A stretch of DNA of 64,000 nt from Halobacillus karajensis (GCF_900108515.1 NZ_FNWW01000008.1:104681-168680), one strand, 5' to 3'; positions 25,910 to 35,339 are shown, counted from the first letter of the stretch. The notes: a model not told the origin generated them from the letters alone. Made by a program: numbers and translations.

Positions 25910-27364
25910 ATGCAAACGACTAAAACCAAAGCGATTGATTGCTCTCATTACATTGATGGCGGCTATGTAAAGTCAAACAGTGGAAAATCGTTTAAAAATG
26001 TTAATCCAGCAACTGAGGAAGTATTAGGAACGGTTGCAGAAGGAGGGAAAGAAGAAGTTGACCAGGCGGTACGTGCTGCCAGAAAGGCACTTAATGGTGA
26101 ATGGGGCGGCATGCCTTTAAAAAAAAGATCCAATATTATACGTAAAATTGGTGATTTGATCTTGGAGAGAAAAGAGGAACTCGCTGAGCTTGAATCTTTA
26201 GATACAGGCAAACCATTATGGCTTTCTAATAATGTGGATATTGACCGGGCGGCTAATAACTTCTATTTTTTCGCTGATTATATGACTTCAGTCGGGACCG
26301 AGGCTTACCAACAAGATGATATAGCCATTCATTATGCTGTTCGCCGTCCAGTTGGAGTGGTGGGTCTCATTAACCCATGGAATTTGCCATTATTCCTGAT
26401 GACTTGGAAGCTGGCTCCTGCTCTTGCAGCGGGAAATACAGCCGTAATGAAGCCATCTGAAGTGACTCCAATGACAGCAACTGTGCTGGCTCAAATTTGT
26501 AAGGATGCCGGGGTGCCGGATGGTGTGGTCAATATGGTTCATGGCTTTGGTGAAACAGGAGCTGCTCTATCTTCTCATGAGGACGTTGATGCAATTGCCT
26601 TTACGGGTGAAACGGTCACAGGATCAACGATTATGAAGGCTGCTGCTCCAACATTGAAGAAATTGTCCTTTGAACTTGGGGGTAAAAATCCGAATGTCAT
26701 CTTTGCAGATGCAGAAATGGACGATGTGATTGAAACTACGATTAAATCCAGCTTCATTAATCAAGGTGAAGTTTGTTTGTGTGGTTCAAGGATTTATGTG
26801 GAGCGTTCGGCGTACGATGAGTTCCTTGAACGATTTGTAGCGAGAACAAAAGAACTTAAAGTTGGAGATCCTTTTGACCCAGATACAAACGTCGGGGCAT
26901 TAGTCAGCGAAGAACACTATAGCAAAGTAATCAGTTATTTGGGTATTGCAAAAGAAGAAGGCGGTACATTTTTGACGGGTGGTAAGGCTACGGAAGGATT
27001 AGATAAAGGGTTCTTCGTAGAACCAACGATCATTACGGGATTAGGAAGCGATTCGAGGTGTGTACGTGAAGAAATCTTCGGTCCGGTCGTTACTGTTGTT
27101 CCTTTTGATACAGAGGACGAAGTACTCGAACAAGTTAATGATACACACTATGGTTTAAGTGCAAGTCTATGGACAAGTGATATTAAGCGTGCCACCCGTT
27201 TCAGCGGACAAATTGAAGCTGGCATGGTCTGGGTGAACACATGGTTCCTCCGTGACTTACGTACACCATTCGGAGGAATGAAACATAGTGGTATCGGCCG
27301 TGAAGGTGGAGCTCATAGTTTTGATTTCTACTCCGAATTAACAAATATTACGTTAAAAATGTAG
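25910..27364 (+). CDS. 2-hydroxymuconate (or 2-aminomuconate) 6-semialdehyde dehydrogenase
   Basis: Oxidises the ring-cleavage aldehyde to 2-hydroxymuconate, entering the 4-oxalocrotonate branch. The 484-residue ALDH has GLINPWNLPLFLMTWK, AAGNTAVMKPSE, FELGGKNPNVIFADAEMD and the active-site string NQGEVCLCGSRIYVE, the pattern of hydroxymuconic and aminomuconic semialdehyde dehydrogenases. Start ATG 25910 has AAGGAGG upstream; the longer frame from 25847 is not used. First of four tightly spaced genes (gap to the hydratase about 10 bases). Hydroxy- versus aminomuconate preference cannot be read. The hydratase, decarboxylase and tautomerase next to it make the hydroxymuconate route sufficient. 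Confidence 0.86.
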   Translation: MQTTKTKAIDCSHYIDGGYVKSNSGKSFKNVNPATEEVLGTVAEGGKEEVDQAVRAARKALNGEWGGMPLKKRSNIIRKIGDLILERKEELAELESLDTGKPLWLSNNVDIDRAANNFYFFADYMTSVGTEAYQQDDIAIHYAVRRPVGVVGLINPWNLPLFLMTWKLAPALAAGNTAVMKPSEVTPMTATVLAQICKDAGVPDGVVNMVHGFGETGAALSSHEDVDAIAFTGETVTGSTIMKAAAPTLKKLSFELGGKNPNVIFADAEMDDVIETTIKSSFINQGEVCLCGSRIYVERSAYDEFLERFVARTKELKVGDPFDPDTNVGALVSEEHYSKVISYLGIAKEEGGTFLTGGKATEGLDKGFFVEPTIITGLGSDSRCVREEIFGPVVTVVPFDTEDEVLEQVNDTHYGLSASLWTSDIKRATRFSGQIEAGMVWVNTWFLRDLRTPFGGMKHSGIGREGGAHSFDFYSELTNITLKM

Positions 27365-27374
27365 GGGGATGGCA

Positions 27375-28202
27375 ATGAAAACGGAATTCTCAACGAAAAG
27401 GGAAACTTATGCTAAACATTTAGCTGATGCCTGGAGTAAAGGAGAAGGGGTTCAACCTATCACAGAGCTGGACCCTGAGCTCTCCATTGACGAAGCCTAC
27501 CAGGTTCAGTTATGCACTATAGAACAAAACGTGAGAAACGGGCAGAGGATTACAGGGAAGAAAATCGGACTGACATCAAAAGCCATGCAGAATTCTTTAG
27601 GTGTCAACGAACCCGACTATGGACATTTACTAGATCAAATGGAGTGTAAGAACAGGGGAGAGATCTCCTTTAAGCAAGTTTTACAGCCGAGGGTAGAAGG
27701 TGAAATTGCGTTTATATTAAAAGATGATTTAGCCGGGCCAAATATAACGACATTTGATGTTTTAAAGGCAACCGATGTTATTGTCCCTGCACTTGAAATT
27801 GTAGACAGTCGTATTAAAGATTGGAATATTACATTAGCTGACACAGTGGCCGATAATGCCTCCTCCGGGATGTATATCCTCGGAGGAAGACCTAAAAAAA
27901 TTGGTGATGTAAATCTAAAGCAAGTAGGGATGGCCCTTTATAAAAATGATGAATTACTAAACACAGGTGTTGGGGCAGCAGCCCTGGGGGACCCTGTAAA
28001 ATGTGTGGCCTGGCTGGCCAATAAGCTGTCAATCTATGGCATCACATTAAAAGCGGGTGAAATTGTTCTTTCTGGAGCACTATCAGCTGCCATAGCCGCC
28101 GAACCTGGGGACCATTTTCACGCAAAATTTGCTGAGCTAGGTGAAGTACACGTTTCATTCAAAGGGGAAGAGGGGGCAAATGATGGAGACAAATCTAATT
28201 AA
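27375..28202 (+). CDS. dmpE: 2-keto-4-pentenoate (2-oxopent-4-enoate) hydratase
   Basis: Adds water to 2-oxopent-4-enoate to give 4-hydroxy-2-oxovalerate. The 275-residue protein belongs to the hydratase/decarboxylase family and shows the hydratase pattern GKKIGLTSKAMQNSLGVNEPDYGHLL, QPRVEGEIAF with metal-binding glutamates, and EIVDSRIKDW...DTVADNASSGM. ATG 27375 is taken because AGGGGG lies 7 bases before it; the ATG at 27369 is too close. The 3' end overlaps the next gene by 23 bases. It resembles its neighbour at 28180 over the whole length, so the pair arose from one ancestor, but the motif differences (KKIGLTSKA versus PKMGITSEA) separate their roles. Confidence 0.88.
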   Translation: MKTEFSTKRETYAKHLADAWSKGEGVQPITELDPELSIDEAYQVQLCTIEQNVRNGQRITGKKIGLTSKAMQNSLGVNEPDYGHLLDQMECKNRGEISFKQVLQPRVEGEIAFILKDDLAGPNITTFDVLKATDVIVPALEIVDSRIKDWNITLADTVADNASSGMYILGGRPKKIGDVNLKQVGMALYKNDELLNTGVGAAALGDPVKCVAWLANKLSIYGITLKAGEIVLSGALSAAIAAEPGDHFHAKFAELGEVHVSFKGEEGANDGDKSN

Positions 28203-28971
28203 TGAGCTTGCTAGTTATGTGCATTATGCAGAAAAAGAAAGACAGGAAATAACAAAAATTACAGCCGATTTATATCCGGAACTTTCCATTGATGAGGCGT
28301 ACCTCGTCCAAGCTGAGCTGATTCGCAAAAAAATTAAAGAGGGGGGCCAAATCATTGGCCCAAAAATGGGAATCACTAGTGAAGCTAAAATGAAACAGAT
28401 GAATGTGGATGATCCTATCTATGGATATGTATTTGACGATATGGTTGTCGAAGAGGGAGATTCCATTTCCCTATCGGATTATATTCATCCTAAAGTGGAA
28501 CCTGAAATTGGCTTTATTTTATCTAGGGATTTAGAAGGACCAAATACGACAGCTCTTGATGTACTGCGAGCTACAGAATATGTATTTCCAGCAATAGAGA
28601 TTATTGACAGCCGATATGAGAATTTCAATTTTACGCTACCGGATGTTATTGCAGATAATACATCTGCAGCAGGTGCCGTGTTTGGAACTTACTTTAGAAA
28701 ACCGGAAGAATTAGAACTTGATGTTGTTGGTGTGACGTTGTCTATAAATGGAGAAATTCAATCTTTGGGGGCTGGAGCTGCTGTTCTTGGGAACCCTGCT
28801 AATTCTGTTTCAAGACTAGCTCATATGTTAAGTAAAAAGGGAGAAAAAGTACAAGCGGGGCAGCCGATTTTAACGGGTGGTGTCACAGCCGCCGTCCGTC
28901 TATCTCCAGGTGATTTAGTACAAGTTACTTATGGGGGATTAGGTGAAGTCTCATTTTTTGTGCAAGAATAA
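28180..28971 (+). CDS. dmpH: 4-oxalocrotonate decarboxylase
   Basis: Decarboxylates 2-oxo-3-hexenedioate to 2-hydroxypenta-2,4-dienoate, normally in a complex with the hydratase. The 263-residue protein has the decarboxylase hallmarks GPKMGITSEAKMKQMNVDDPIYGYVF, HPKVEPEIGFIL and EIIDSRYENFNFTLPDVIADNTSAAG. The start is ATG 28180 (or 28183), inside the end of the hydratase gene, with GGGGAAGAGGGGG upstream. The 23-base overlap suggests translational coupling that balances the two subunits. It is 28 bases before the tautomerase. Confidence 0.88.
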   Translation: MMETNLINELASYVHYAEKERQEITKITADLYPELSIDEAYLVQAELIRKKIKEGGQIIGPKMGITSEAKMKQMNVDDPIYGYVFDDMVVEEGDSISLSDYIHPKVEPEIGFILSRDLEGPNTTALDVLRATEYVFPAIEIIDSRYENFNFTLPDVIADNTSAAGAVFGTYFRKPEELELDVVGVTLSINGEIQSLGAGAAVLGNPANSVSRLAHMLSKKGEKVQAGQPILTGGVTAAVRLSPGDLVQVTYGGLGEVSFFVQE

Positions 28972-28999
28972 TAGAATTTTTTAGAGGAGGTGAACCGAC

Positions 29000-29191
29000 T
29001 TGCCGATTATCAACATACAATTAATGGAAGGAAGAGATTCTAATAAAATTCAAACGTTGATGAAGAATGTCACCGATATTGTCAGTGAGTCACTGGATGC
29101 TCCTAAGGAAAATGTACGTGTCCTTGTGAATGAAGTGCCAAAGACACATTGGTCCATTGGAGGTACAAGTGCGAAAGAATTAGGAAAATGA
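29000..29191 (+). CDS. dmpI: 4-oxalocrotonate tautomerase
   Basis: Isomerises 2-hydroxymuconate to 2-oxo-3-hexenedioate. The 63 residues are the canonical 4-OT size. After removal of the initiator Met, Pro1 is the general base, and Arg11 and Arg39 occupy the catalytic positions. Position 50 is Trp where the classical enzyme has Phe. Start is TTG 29000, fixed by GAGGAGGTG 7-8 bases upstream and by the need for Pro at position 1. Last gene of the operon, followed by a perfect terminator. Confidence 0.92.
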   Translation: MPIINIQLMEGRDSNKIQTLMKNVTDIVSESLDAPKENVRVLVNEVPKTHWSIGGTSAKELGK

Positions 29192-29205
29192 CTGCATTGA
29201 ACTTT

Positions 29206-29256
29206 AATAAGCCCCTATTTCATCCAAGGTATGAAATAGGGGCTTATTATTTTTTT
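29206..29256. terminator. Strong terminator between dmpI and the LysR gene
   Basis: An 18-bp perfect stem (29206-29223 with 29231-29248) around a 7-base loop, followed by ATTTTTTT. It lies between converging genes and may serve both. Confidence 0.9.
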
Positions 29257-29289
29257 ACTAAAAAGTATATCAATATGGTCTCCTACGTG

Positions 29290-30174
29290 TTAAAGGATTT
29301 CGGTATATTTATGATTGATGATGGAGTATATAATCTTTTTTGCCAGACTTTCAATACGGGAATTAATTCGATATTGGACATAGACTTGATTGGGAATACT
29401 ATAAATCTCATCGATTTCCCGGATTTCCACCTCCCCTTTATACCGTTTATCAATTCCCAATTTGGGTATAATTCCAATCCCTATATCATTGGCAACAGCA
29501 TTTAACAGCATTTCGTTATTATCAACATCCATGCGGGTGACGTTTTGGGCGCCAATGAGCTGTTTATCAATTAACCTCCATAATGATGAATTTCTTCTAT
29601 AACTTATGATTGTTTCCCCTTTTAAGTCTGTTACATGAAGGGATTGTTTATGACATAGCCGGTGTTTCTTTGGCAGAACAACCACCAGGTTGTTGTCAAA
29701 TAAGTATTCTGAAATGATGTCAGGGTTATTTGAGAGAGGTTGTCTGGTAAAGATTAAGTCTACATCTCCTGATAGGGCTTTTTCATTTAAACTGACTGAA
29801 TCATACCCTTCGATCACTTGAATATCTATATTCCCTATCGATTGAATCGTTTTTAATAGCTCAACAATAAATGAATGGGAATATCCAGGAGAGAAGCCAA
29901 CTTTTATGACCGGATCTTTTAACAGGTTTGGAATTTCTTTGGAATGATTAATATAGATTAGAATATTTTTGGCGTAATCTATGAACATCTTCCCTTCTTC
30001 TGTTAAAAAGATTTCATGACCTATTCTTTTAAATAGTTGACATTGCAGGATATCTTCCAAAGCTTTTATTCGTGAGGTAACAGTTGGTTGTGTGACATTA
30101 AGGGCTACTGCAGCTTTTGAATAACTCTTATATTTGGCTATGGTAAGGAACGTATGTAATTGACATTCATTCAT
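29290..30174 (-). CDS. LysR family transcriptional regulator
   Basis: The 294-residue activator type has an N-terminal winged helix (MNECQLHTFLTIAKYKSYSKAAVALNVTQPTVTSRIKALEDIL, LFKRIGHEIFLTEEG) and a periplasmic-binding-like sensor domain (IKVGFSPGYSHSFIVELL, DLIFTRQPL, NEMLLNAVANDIGIGIIPKL). ATG 30174 has AGGAGG upstream. It is transcribed away from the Rieske dioxygenase operon, with a dyad (30241-30258) and a cre-like site between, so it is the likely activator of that operon. The inducer would be the aromatic substrate or a muconate-like intermediate, inferred from position. Confidence 0.88.
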   Translation of the reverse strand: MNECQLHTFLTIAKYKSYSKAAVALNVTQPTVTSRIKALEDILQCQLFKRIGHEIFLTEEGKMFIDYAKNILIYINHSKEIPNLLKDPVIKVGFSPGYSHSFIVELLKTIQSIGNIDIQVIEGYDSVSLNEKALSGDVDLIFTRQPLSNNPDIISEYLFDNNLVVVLPKKHRLCHKQSLHVTDLKGETIISYRRNSSLWRLIDKQLIGAQNVTRMDVDNNEMLLNAVANDIGIGIIPKLGIDKRYKGEVEIREIDEIYSIPNQVYVQYRINSRIESLAKKIIYSIINHKYTEIL

Positions 30175-30214
30175 CTAATTCCTCCTAAACTCACGTGGTT
30201 AAAAGGGGTATTTA

Positions 30215-30230
30215 AAGAAAGCGTTTTCAT
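30215..30230 (-). promoter_or_regulatory. Candidate cre (CcpA) site before the LysR gene
   Basis: AAGAAAGCGTTTTCAT matches WTGNAANCGNWNNCAW at all but one position (A for the first T). It lies about 40 bases before the LysR start. Confidence 0.55.
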
Positions 30231-30240
30231 ATGTGGCTAA

Positions 30241-30258
30241 TATTATTTCTAAATAATA
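30241..30258. promoter_or_regulatory. Candidate LysR operator
   Basis: TATTATTTCTAAATAATA has perfect 8-bp arms and contains the T-N11-A LysR-box pattern. It lies about 70 bases from the LysR start, but nearly 240 bases from the plus-strand -35, so it may serve autoregulation. Confidence 0.45.
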
Positions 30259-30499
30259 GGTGAAGTAATGACCTAATGGGAAAATAGAGAAAGAAAGAGG
30301 TCAACTACCCTGAACGGCCATTTTTAAAAGGAGAGTGAAGGGCACCTTAAGCATCAGCACAAGAAGGTTACTTTGATTATATTTATAGGAAGAACAGCTT
30401 GTCAACTTAATTAACAGAATCTTTCTATTATAAAAGTCCTTTGCAGAACACTGTATTAATAATTTTTTTAAATTCATGAAAAAGTAAATAAATATTCAA

Positions 30500-30529
30500 T
30501 TGGTATCTAAATATTCTGACTACTATACT
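30500..30529 (+). promoter_or_regulatory. Candidate promoter of the dioxygenase operon
   Basis: TTGGTA, 18 bases, TATACT (30524-30529). The repeated AATATTC steps on either side of the -35 could be activator contacts. Confidence 0.45.
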
Positions 30530-30601
30530 TGAAAGTAAGCAATAACAAAGCAATCTATATTGACGACATGATTAACCGCTAAGGAGGGATTGCGGGAATT
30601 T

Positions 30602-30617
30602 ATGTAAGCGCTGCAAA
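30602..30617 (+). promoter_or_regulatory. Candidate cre (CcpA) site downstream of the dioxygenase promoter
   Basis: ATGTAAGCGCTGCAAA fits the cre consensus with one mismatch. It lies within the predicted leader, about 70 bases after the start of transcription and 44 before the SDR gene, a road-block position. Confidence 0.5.
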
Positions 30618-30660
30618 GTCCATGGGAGAAAGGAAGGGCTCTACTTTGGAAGATAACCGT

Positions 30661-31422
30661 ATGAGTGAATCATTAGAGGGAAAGGTTGCTATTGTAACAG
30701 GATCTGCTCGGGGAATTGGGCGTGCGATTGCATTAAAGTTAGCTCATTCAGGTGCTAATGTGTTGATTAGTGGGACTAATGAAGAGCGAACACATAAAGC
30801 TTGCGAAGAAATGCAAGCGCTAACAAAATCGCAAATTAAATACTATGCCGGAGACCTTTCTGAAGAAGAAAATGTCGAGGAAATGGTGAAATACACCATA
30901 GATAGTTGGGGCAAAATTGACATTTTAGTAAATAACGCAGGTGGAGGGGTTATCTTACCATTTTTAGAACAAACCCCCGATACACTGAAGACAACAATAA
31001 ATAGAAATTTATGGACCGCTATTTGGTCTTGTTACAAGGTCTTACCTTATATGGTCGAAGCCCGCCAGGGGAGAATTATTAATGTAGGCGCTGATTCAGT
31101 AAGAAATGGTTTATGGGAACATGCAGCTTACAATGCGGCAAAAGGCGGTGTCCATGCAATGACTACTGGGTTAGCAAGAGAATTTGCAGAAGGTGATATT
31201 ACCGTAAATACGGTTGCTCCACCCGCAGTAGACTGTGAAGCGCTAGATAGGATAAGGGAAAGAGATTCCGGTTTAGTGGATAAATATATTGACATTATTC
31301 CAAAGGGGAGAGCCGCAAGAGAAGAAGAGGTAGCAGACTCCGTTTGGTATTTATCCACCGATGGAGCAAGCTTCATTACAGGTCAAGTGATTAGTGTCAA
31401 TGGTGGAAGTAATATGCTTTAG
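30661..31422 (+). CDS. SDR-family dehydrogenase, probable cis-dihydrodiol dehydrogenase
   Basis: NAD(P)-dependent short-chain dehydrogenase of 253 residues. The cofactor site GSARGIGRAIA, LVNNAGGG and the catalytic YNAAK are intact, with Asp203-type GLAREFAEGDITVNTVAPPAV downstream. Standing immediately before a Rieske dioxygenase, its expected job is to rearomatise the cis-diol to a catechol. Three starts are possible (ATG 30622, TTG 30646, ATG 30661). The last is used because the Rossmann strand begins nine residues later and GGAAG lies upstream. The gap to the dioxygenase alpha gene is 28 bases. Confidence 0.78.
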   Translation: MSESLEGKVAIVTGSARGIGRAIALKLAHSGANVLISGTNEERTHKACEEMQALTKSQIKYYAGDLSEEENVEEMVKYTIDSWGKIDILVNNAGGGVILPFLEQTPDTLKTTINRNLWTAIWSCYKVLPYMVEARQGRIINVGADSVRNGLWEHAAYNAAKGGVHAMTTGLAREFAEGDITVNTVAPPAVDCEALDRIRERDSGLVDKYIDIIPKGRAAREEEVADSVWYLSTDGASFITGQVISVNGGSNML

Positions 31423-31450
31423 GCAAATGTATTTTGAAAGGGTGAGCGAA

Positions 31451-32728
31451 ATGAAGGAATTAATCCGGGATAATACGGAAAAATGTGAATTTCTTGTTCA
31501 TAGAAGTGTATTTACTGATAGAGAGATACTAGCTAGAGAAAGAGCAGAAATTTTTAATAAGTGTTGGTTGTTTATTGGGCACGAATCGGAAATTCCTGAA
31601 AAAGGGGATTACAAACGGAAAAAAGTAGGAGGACGTAACTTACTACTTGTCCATAGCCATGATGGAGAAATGAGAGCATTATACAACACATGCCCACATC
31701 GTGGTGCGCTTGTTTGTAGAGAAAACTCAGGGAATTCTAGAGTGTTCCGTTGTTTCTATCATGCATGGAGCTTTACAAATGACGGTCAACTAGCAGGTAT
31801 GCCAGGGAAAGATGGTTTCCCTGATGATTTTAACTGTGATGGAACGAAAAATATGACAGAAGTTAATAGGTTGGAAAGCTATCGCGGATTTATGTTTGTT
31901 AACTTTGACGATCATGCCAATTCTCTTGATGAATACTTAGGTAATGCCAAGGAATATATTGATTTGGTAGCTGATCAATCGGAAGCTGGAATGGAGGCTC
32001 TCGGTGGAGTACAAGAGTACAGTGTGAGAGCGAATTGGAAGTTGCTAGCTGAAAATAGTGTGGACCTCTATCATGGTATGCCTACCCATAAGACATATTT
32101 CGATATAAAACAAGGACAAGATCCTGACTTGAAAAAAGTGAAGTTAGAAGGAAAAGGAGTCGACCTTGGAAATGGTCACGCTGTTATGGAATATGTGGCT
32201 CCCTGGGGGAGACCTATTGCACAGTGGACTCCTATATGGAACGAAGACCTAAAAAAGGATATGGAGAAAATTAAAGCTAGGTTAGTGGAGAGGTTCGGCG
32301 AAGAACGTGCAGACAGAATCGCAAATTACAACCGAAATATTGTGATTTTCCCTAATCTGGTTATCAATGACATTATGGCGATTACGGCAAGAACCTTCTA
32401 CCCTACCTCTCCTGGTTATATAGAAGTATCCGGGTATGCATTCGCTCCTAAAGGAGAGGATGAGGAACACCGAATGGCAAGAAATGATAACTTCTTAGAA
32501 TTCTTGGGACCGGGGGGATTTGCTACGCCAGATGATAATGAAGCATTGGAACTATGTCAGGAAGCCTACAACAATAACCAAGAAGTTCAGTGGAATGATA
32601 TCTCTAAAGGGATGGTAAGAGGAGAAGACAATACATTGGCAACAGACGAGATTCAAATGAGAAGCTTCTGGAGGCAATACAAAACCAGAATTGAACAATC
32701 CCTGAATAAGGAGGTTGCTCAGACATGA
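31451..32728 (+). CDS. Rieske aromatic-ring-hydroxylating dioxygenase, alpha subunit
   Basis: The catalytic subunit inserts both atoms of O2 into an aromatic ring. The 425-residue protein has the Rieske [2Fe-2S] site CPHRGALVC...CFYHAWSF (about residues 80-110) and the mononuclear iron site ENSVDLYHGMPTHKTYFD (about 205-225), including the bridging Asp and two His; the third ligand Asp lies in the C-terminal domain. Start ATG 31451 has GAAAGGGTG upstream; the earlier in-frame codons run through the end of the SDR gene. It overlaps the beta gene by 4 bases (ATGA). Length and the short spacing of the iron motifs fit benzoate/cumate/anthranilate-like oxygenases. The substrate cannot be stated. 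Confidence 0.93.
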   Translation: MKELIRDNTEKCEFLVHRSVFTDREILARERAEIFNKCWLFIGHESEIPEKGDYKRKKVGGRNLLLVHSHDGEMRALYNTCPHRGALVCRENSGNSRVFRCFYHAWSFTNDGQLAGMPGKDGFPDDFNCDGTKNMTEVNRLESYRGFMFVNFDDHANSLDEYLGNAKEYIDLVADQSEAGMEALGGVQEYSVRANWKLLAENSVDLYHGMPTHKTYFDIKQGQDPDLKKVKLEGKGVDLGNGHAVMEYVAPWGRPIAQWTPIWNEDLKKDMEKIKARLVERFGEERADRIANYNRNIVIFPNLVINDIMAITARTFYPTSPGYIEVSGYAFAPKGEDEEHRMARNDNFLEFLGPGGFATPDDNEALELCQEAYNNNQEVQWNDISKGMVRGEDNTLATDEIQMRSFWRQYKTRIEQSLNKEVAQT

Positions 32729-33213
32729 CGGTAGCAACTATAACACGTCAAGATGTTGTTAATTTCCTATATACGGAAGCCAAATTACTGGATGAGTGGA
32801 AATTAACCGAATGGGCAGCATTGTTTACGGAGGATGCGAGTTATACCATTCCGCCTATAGGTGATCCCGATGCCAACCCAAAGGACTCTTTGTTTTTTGT
32901 TCATGACACTCGCGCACGCCTGCAAGAACGTGCTGAAAGATTACTAAAGAAAGAAGCCCATGTCGAATACCCGCACTCTACCACGCTTCGAAACTATCAT
33001 AATATTATGGTTGGTGATTTGGACTCTCCGGTGATTCGCGTGGAGTGCAATTTTACAACACACCGGACAAAAAGAGAAGTATTGGATACGTTTATTGGAA
33101 GACATATCTATGAAATCGTTCAAATGAATAACGGGCTGGCTATAAAAAGTAAAAAGGTGATTCTACATTTAGATAGTCTAAGACCGCAAGGAAAGATTAG
33201 TTTGATCTTATAA
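32725..33213 (+). CDS. Rieske dioxygenase, beta subunit
   Basis: The structural partner of the alpha subunit in an alpha3beta3 oxygenase. The 162 residues have the NTF2/SnoaL-like cone fold pattern of these subunits: [32 protein letters not shown] near the start, [30 protein letters not shown] in the middle and a basic C-terminal strand region. The start overlaps the alpha stop as ATGA, implying coupled translation. There are no catalytic residues, as is normal for the family. Confidence 0.9.
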   Translation: MTVATITRQDVVNFLYTEAKLLDEWKLTEWAALFTEDASYTIPPIGDPDANPKDSLFFVHDTRARLQERAERLLKKEAHVEYPHSTTLRNYHNIMVGDLDSPVIRVECNFTTHRTKREVLDTFIGRHIYEIVQMNNGLAIKSKKVILHLDSLRPQGKISLIL

Positions 33214-33244
33214 AAGAGATATAAAAAGAAAGGTGGTGAATGAA

Positions 33245-34267
33245 TTGAGTAATGAAAGAGAAGTGTTTGATATAACCATTGTGGGCGGTGGCCCAGTGGG
33301 GTTATTTACTGCTTTTTATGCTGGTATGCGTCAGACGAGTGTAAAAATTATTGAAAACTTATCTCAACTGGGAGGGCAGCTATCTGCATTATATCCGGAT
33401 AAGTACGTCTATGATGTCGCCGGATTTCCTAAGATCAAAGCTAAGGATCTAGTCGATCAATTGAAGGAACAAATGGGACAATTTGAAAGTGATATTTGCC
33501 TTGATGAAGAAGTAAAAGAGGTAACGAAGGAAGATGATATCTTTACCATTAAAACAACCAGGCAGACCCATTATTCTAGAACGATTATTATAACCGCTGG
33601 AAATGGTGCCTTTAAACCCAGGAGCATGAAATTGGAAAATGAGGCCCAATTTGTTGGGAATAACCTTCATTATCGAATCGAGGATCTGAATGACTTCAAA
33701 GGTAAGGATGTTGTTGTTTTGGGTGGTGGTGATTCTGCAGTAGATTGGGCTCTCATGCTAGAGAGGATCGCGTCATCCGTGAACATTGTCCATAGAAGAG
33801 ACCGATTCAGAGCTCATGAGCACAGTGTCAATCTATTGAGAGACTCATCTGTGAATATCTATACTCCATATACTCCAATTGAGTTAGTAGGGGAGAACGA
33901 AATAGAATCAATAATGCTGAAGCAAACCAAAAGTAAAGAAATTATGGAATTAAATGCAGATGAGTACCTGGTCAACTATGGCTTTATATCCAATCTAGGC
34001 CCCATAAAAAATTGGGGATTGAAAATAGAGAAAAATTTAATTCAAGTAAACTCAAAAGCTGAAACAAATATCCCAGGAATCTATGCTGTAGGAGATATAT
34101 CAACCTACCCAGGGAAAGTTAAATTAATGGCTACCGGTTTTGGTGAGGCTCCCATCGCGGTAAGTAATGCGAAGATTTACATTGATCCAAGCGAATCCTT
34201 ACACACAGCTCACAGTACATCCATCATGAGCAGGAAGGATAATAAGAAAAAAGTCGTTACCTATTAA
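33245..34267 (+). CDS. Ferredoxin-NADP reductase, thioredoxin-reductase-like type
   Basis: A flavoprotein of 340 residues that would pass electrons from NAD(P)H to a ferredoxin. It has an FAD motif ([20 protein letters not shown]), the [22 protein letters not shown] region, an NAD(P) motif ([31 protein letters not shown]) and the late FAD motif [13 protein letters not shown]. No CxxC is present, which separates it from thioredoxin reductase and matches the Bacillus YumC-type FNR. TTG 33245 is preferred (AAAGGTGGTG directly upstream). It lies between dioxygenase beta and the extradiol gene, so it is probably the reductase of the Rieske system. Confidence 0.88.
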   Translation: MSNEREVFDITIVGGGPVGLFTAFYAGMRQTSVKIIENLSQLGGQLSALYPDKYVYDVAGFPKIKAKDLVDQLKEQMGQFESDICLDEEVKEVTKEDDIFTIKTTRQTHYSRTIIITAGNGAFKPRSMKLENEAQFVGNNLHYRIEDLNDFKGKDVVVLGGGDSAVDWALMLERIASSVNIVHRRDRFRAHEHSVNLLRDSSVNIYTPYTPIELVGENEIESIMLKQTKSKEIMELNADEYLVNYGFISNLGPIKNWGLKIEKNLIQVNSKAETNIPGIYAVGDISTYPGKVKLMATGFGEAPIAVSNAKIYIDPSESLHTAHSTSIMSRKDNKKKVVTY

Positions 34268-34328
34268 GTGCACCATTTAACTGTCATCCATTTTTATGTT
34301 GGAACGTATCTAAATGAGGAGGATACTT

Positions 34329-35339
34329 ATGTCTAAACTGAAAGAAAAAATTGCAAATAAAGAATCAGATCAAGAGAGATTAGAGAAGTATTTACGCACG
34401 GTTGCCCATATTGGCCATGTCGAAATCAGTGTGACAAATTTTGAAAAGTCTCTATGGTTTTTCACTGAAGTTATGGGGCTTGTATTAACTGAAACAGATG
34501 GAGACCGTGCCTATTTAAGAGCATGGCAGGACTTTGATCATCATACGCTGGTTCTTCAAGCATCCCATACATCGGAAGTCAACCGTATGGGATGGCGTGT
34601 AAGTTCAAGGGAATCTTTAGAGTTATTTGAAAAACAATTAAAAGAAATGAATATCGATTATGAGTGGATAGAGGGTGGACGGAAGAAGGCCCTGGGTGAT
34701 GCCCTCCATTTTAAATCCCCATCTGGATTACCGGTTGAATTATATTGGGAAAAGGAACTCTTTGTGACGGATGACCCGCAATTAAAGTCAAATTTACCGA
34801 GTCATCCAAGTAAATATACCGGAAAAGGTGTCTCACCTCGTCGATTTGACCATGTTAATCTCATGGTGAATGATGTTAAAAAAGAACAACAATGGTGGAC
34901 AGACCTACTTGGTATTCATCATCGATACTATATTCAAAATAAAGAGGACATCCGTTTAGGCTCATGGTTGAGTAGAACGAACATTGCGCATGAAATGGCC
35001 CTAATGAGGAATTCCAATCAAGATGGGGCAGCATTTCACCACTTAGCCTATTATTTGGATTCTCCAGATGAACTTATTCGAGCGTCTAATCTAATGGCAG
35101 AAAATGATATAAAAATAGAATGGGGTCCAGGTAAGCATGGGACAAGCGGAGCACAATTCATCTATGTTATTGAACCGTCTGGTCATCGGGTGGAAATTTG
35201 GACAGGCGGACTCCTCATTTTCTCTCCTGATTGGGAACCGATTGAATGGTCTCCCGAGGTAGGACAACTAGGTCTGGAAATGTGGGGAAGTACACCACCG
35301 GAAACCTATTTAACTTATGGAACGAAGATAGGAGAATAA
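34329..35339 (+). CDS. VOC-family extradiol ring-cleavage dioxygenase
   Basis: Cleaves a catechol next to its hydroxyls using non-heme iron. The 336-residue type-I enzyme has two tandem vicinal-oxygen-chelate modules. The N-terminal one starts at HIGHVEISVTNFEKSLWFFTEVMGL. The C-terminal one, which binds iron, shows the His in RFDHVNLMV, the His in AFHHLAYYL and the Glu in GHRVEIWTGG. Start ATG 34329 has GAGGAGG upstream. A carboxylated catechol is the likely substrate, because a decarboxylase of ring-cleavage products follows 68 bases downstream. Confidence 0.88.
   Translation: MSKLKEKIANKESDQERLEKYLRTVAHIGHVEISVTNFEKSLWFFTEVMGLVLTETDGDRAYLRAWQDFDHHTLVLQASHTSEVNRMGWRVSSRESLELFEKQLKEMNIDYEWIEGGRKKALGDALHFKSPSGLPVELYWEKELFVTDDPQLKSNLPSHPSKYTGKGVSPRRFDHVNLMVNDVKKEQQWWTDLLGIHHRYYIQNKEDIRLGSWLSRTNIAHEMALMRNSNQDGAAFHHLAYYLDSPDELIRASNLMAENDIKIEWGPGKHGTSGAQFIYVIEPSGHRVEIWTGGLLIFSPDWEPIEWSPEVGQLGLEMWGSTPPETYLTYGTKIGE

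Larger units (their letters stand above)
30175..30660. other. Divergent control region between LysR gene and dioxygenase operon
   Basis: Holds two cre-like sites, a perfect 8-bp-arm dyad suited to LysR, and a candidate promoter for the plus-strand operon. No further gene above 20 codons is supported. The plus-strand transcript would have a leader of roughly 120 bases. Confidence 0.6.

Noticed and set aside
29149..29505. Plus-strand frame of 118 codons
   Set aside because: It runs through the 4-OT end, the terminator and the antisense of the LysR gene.
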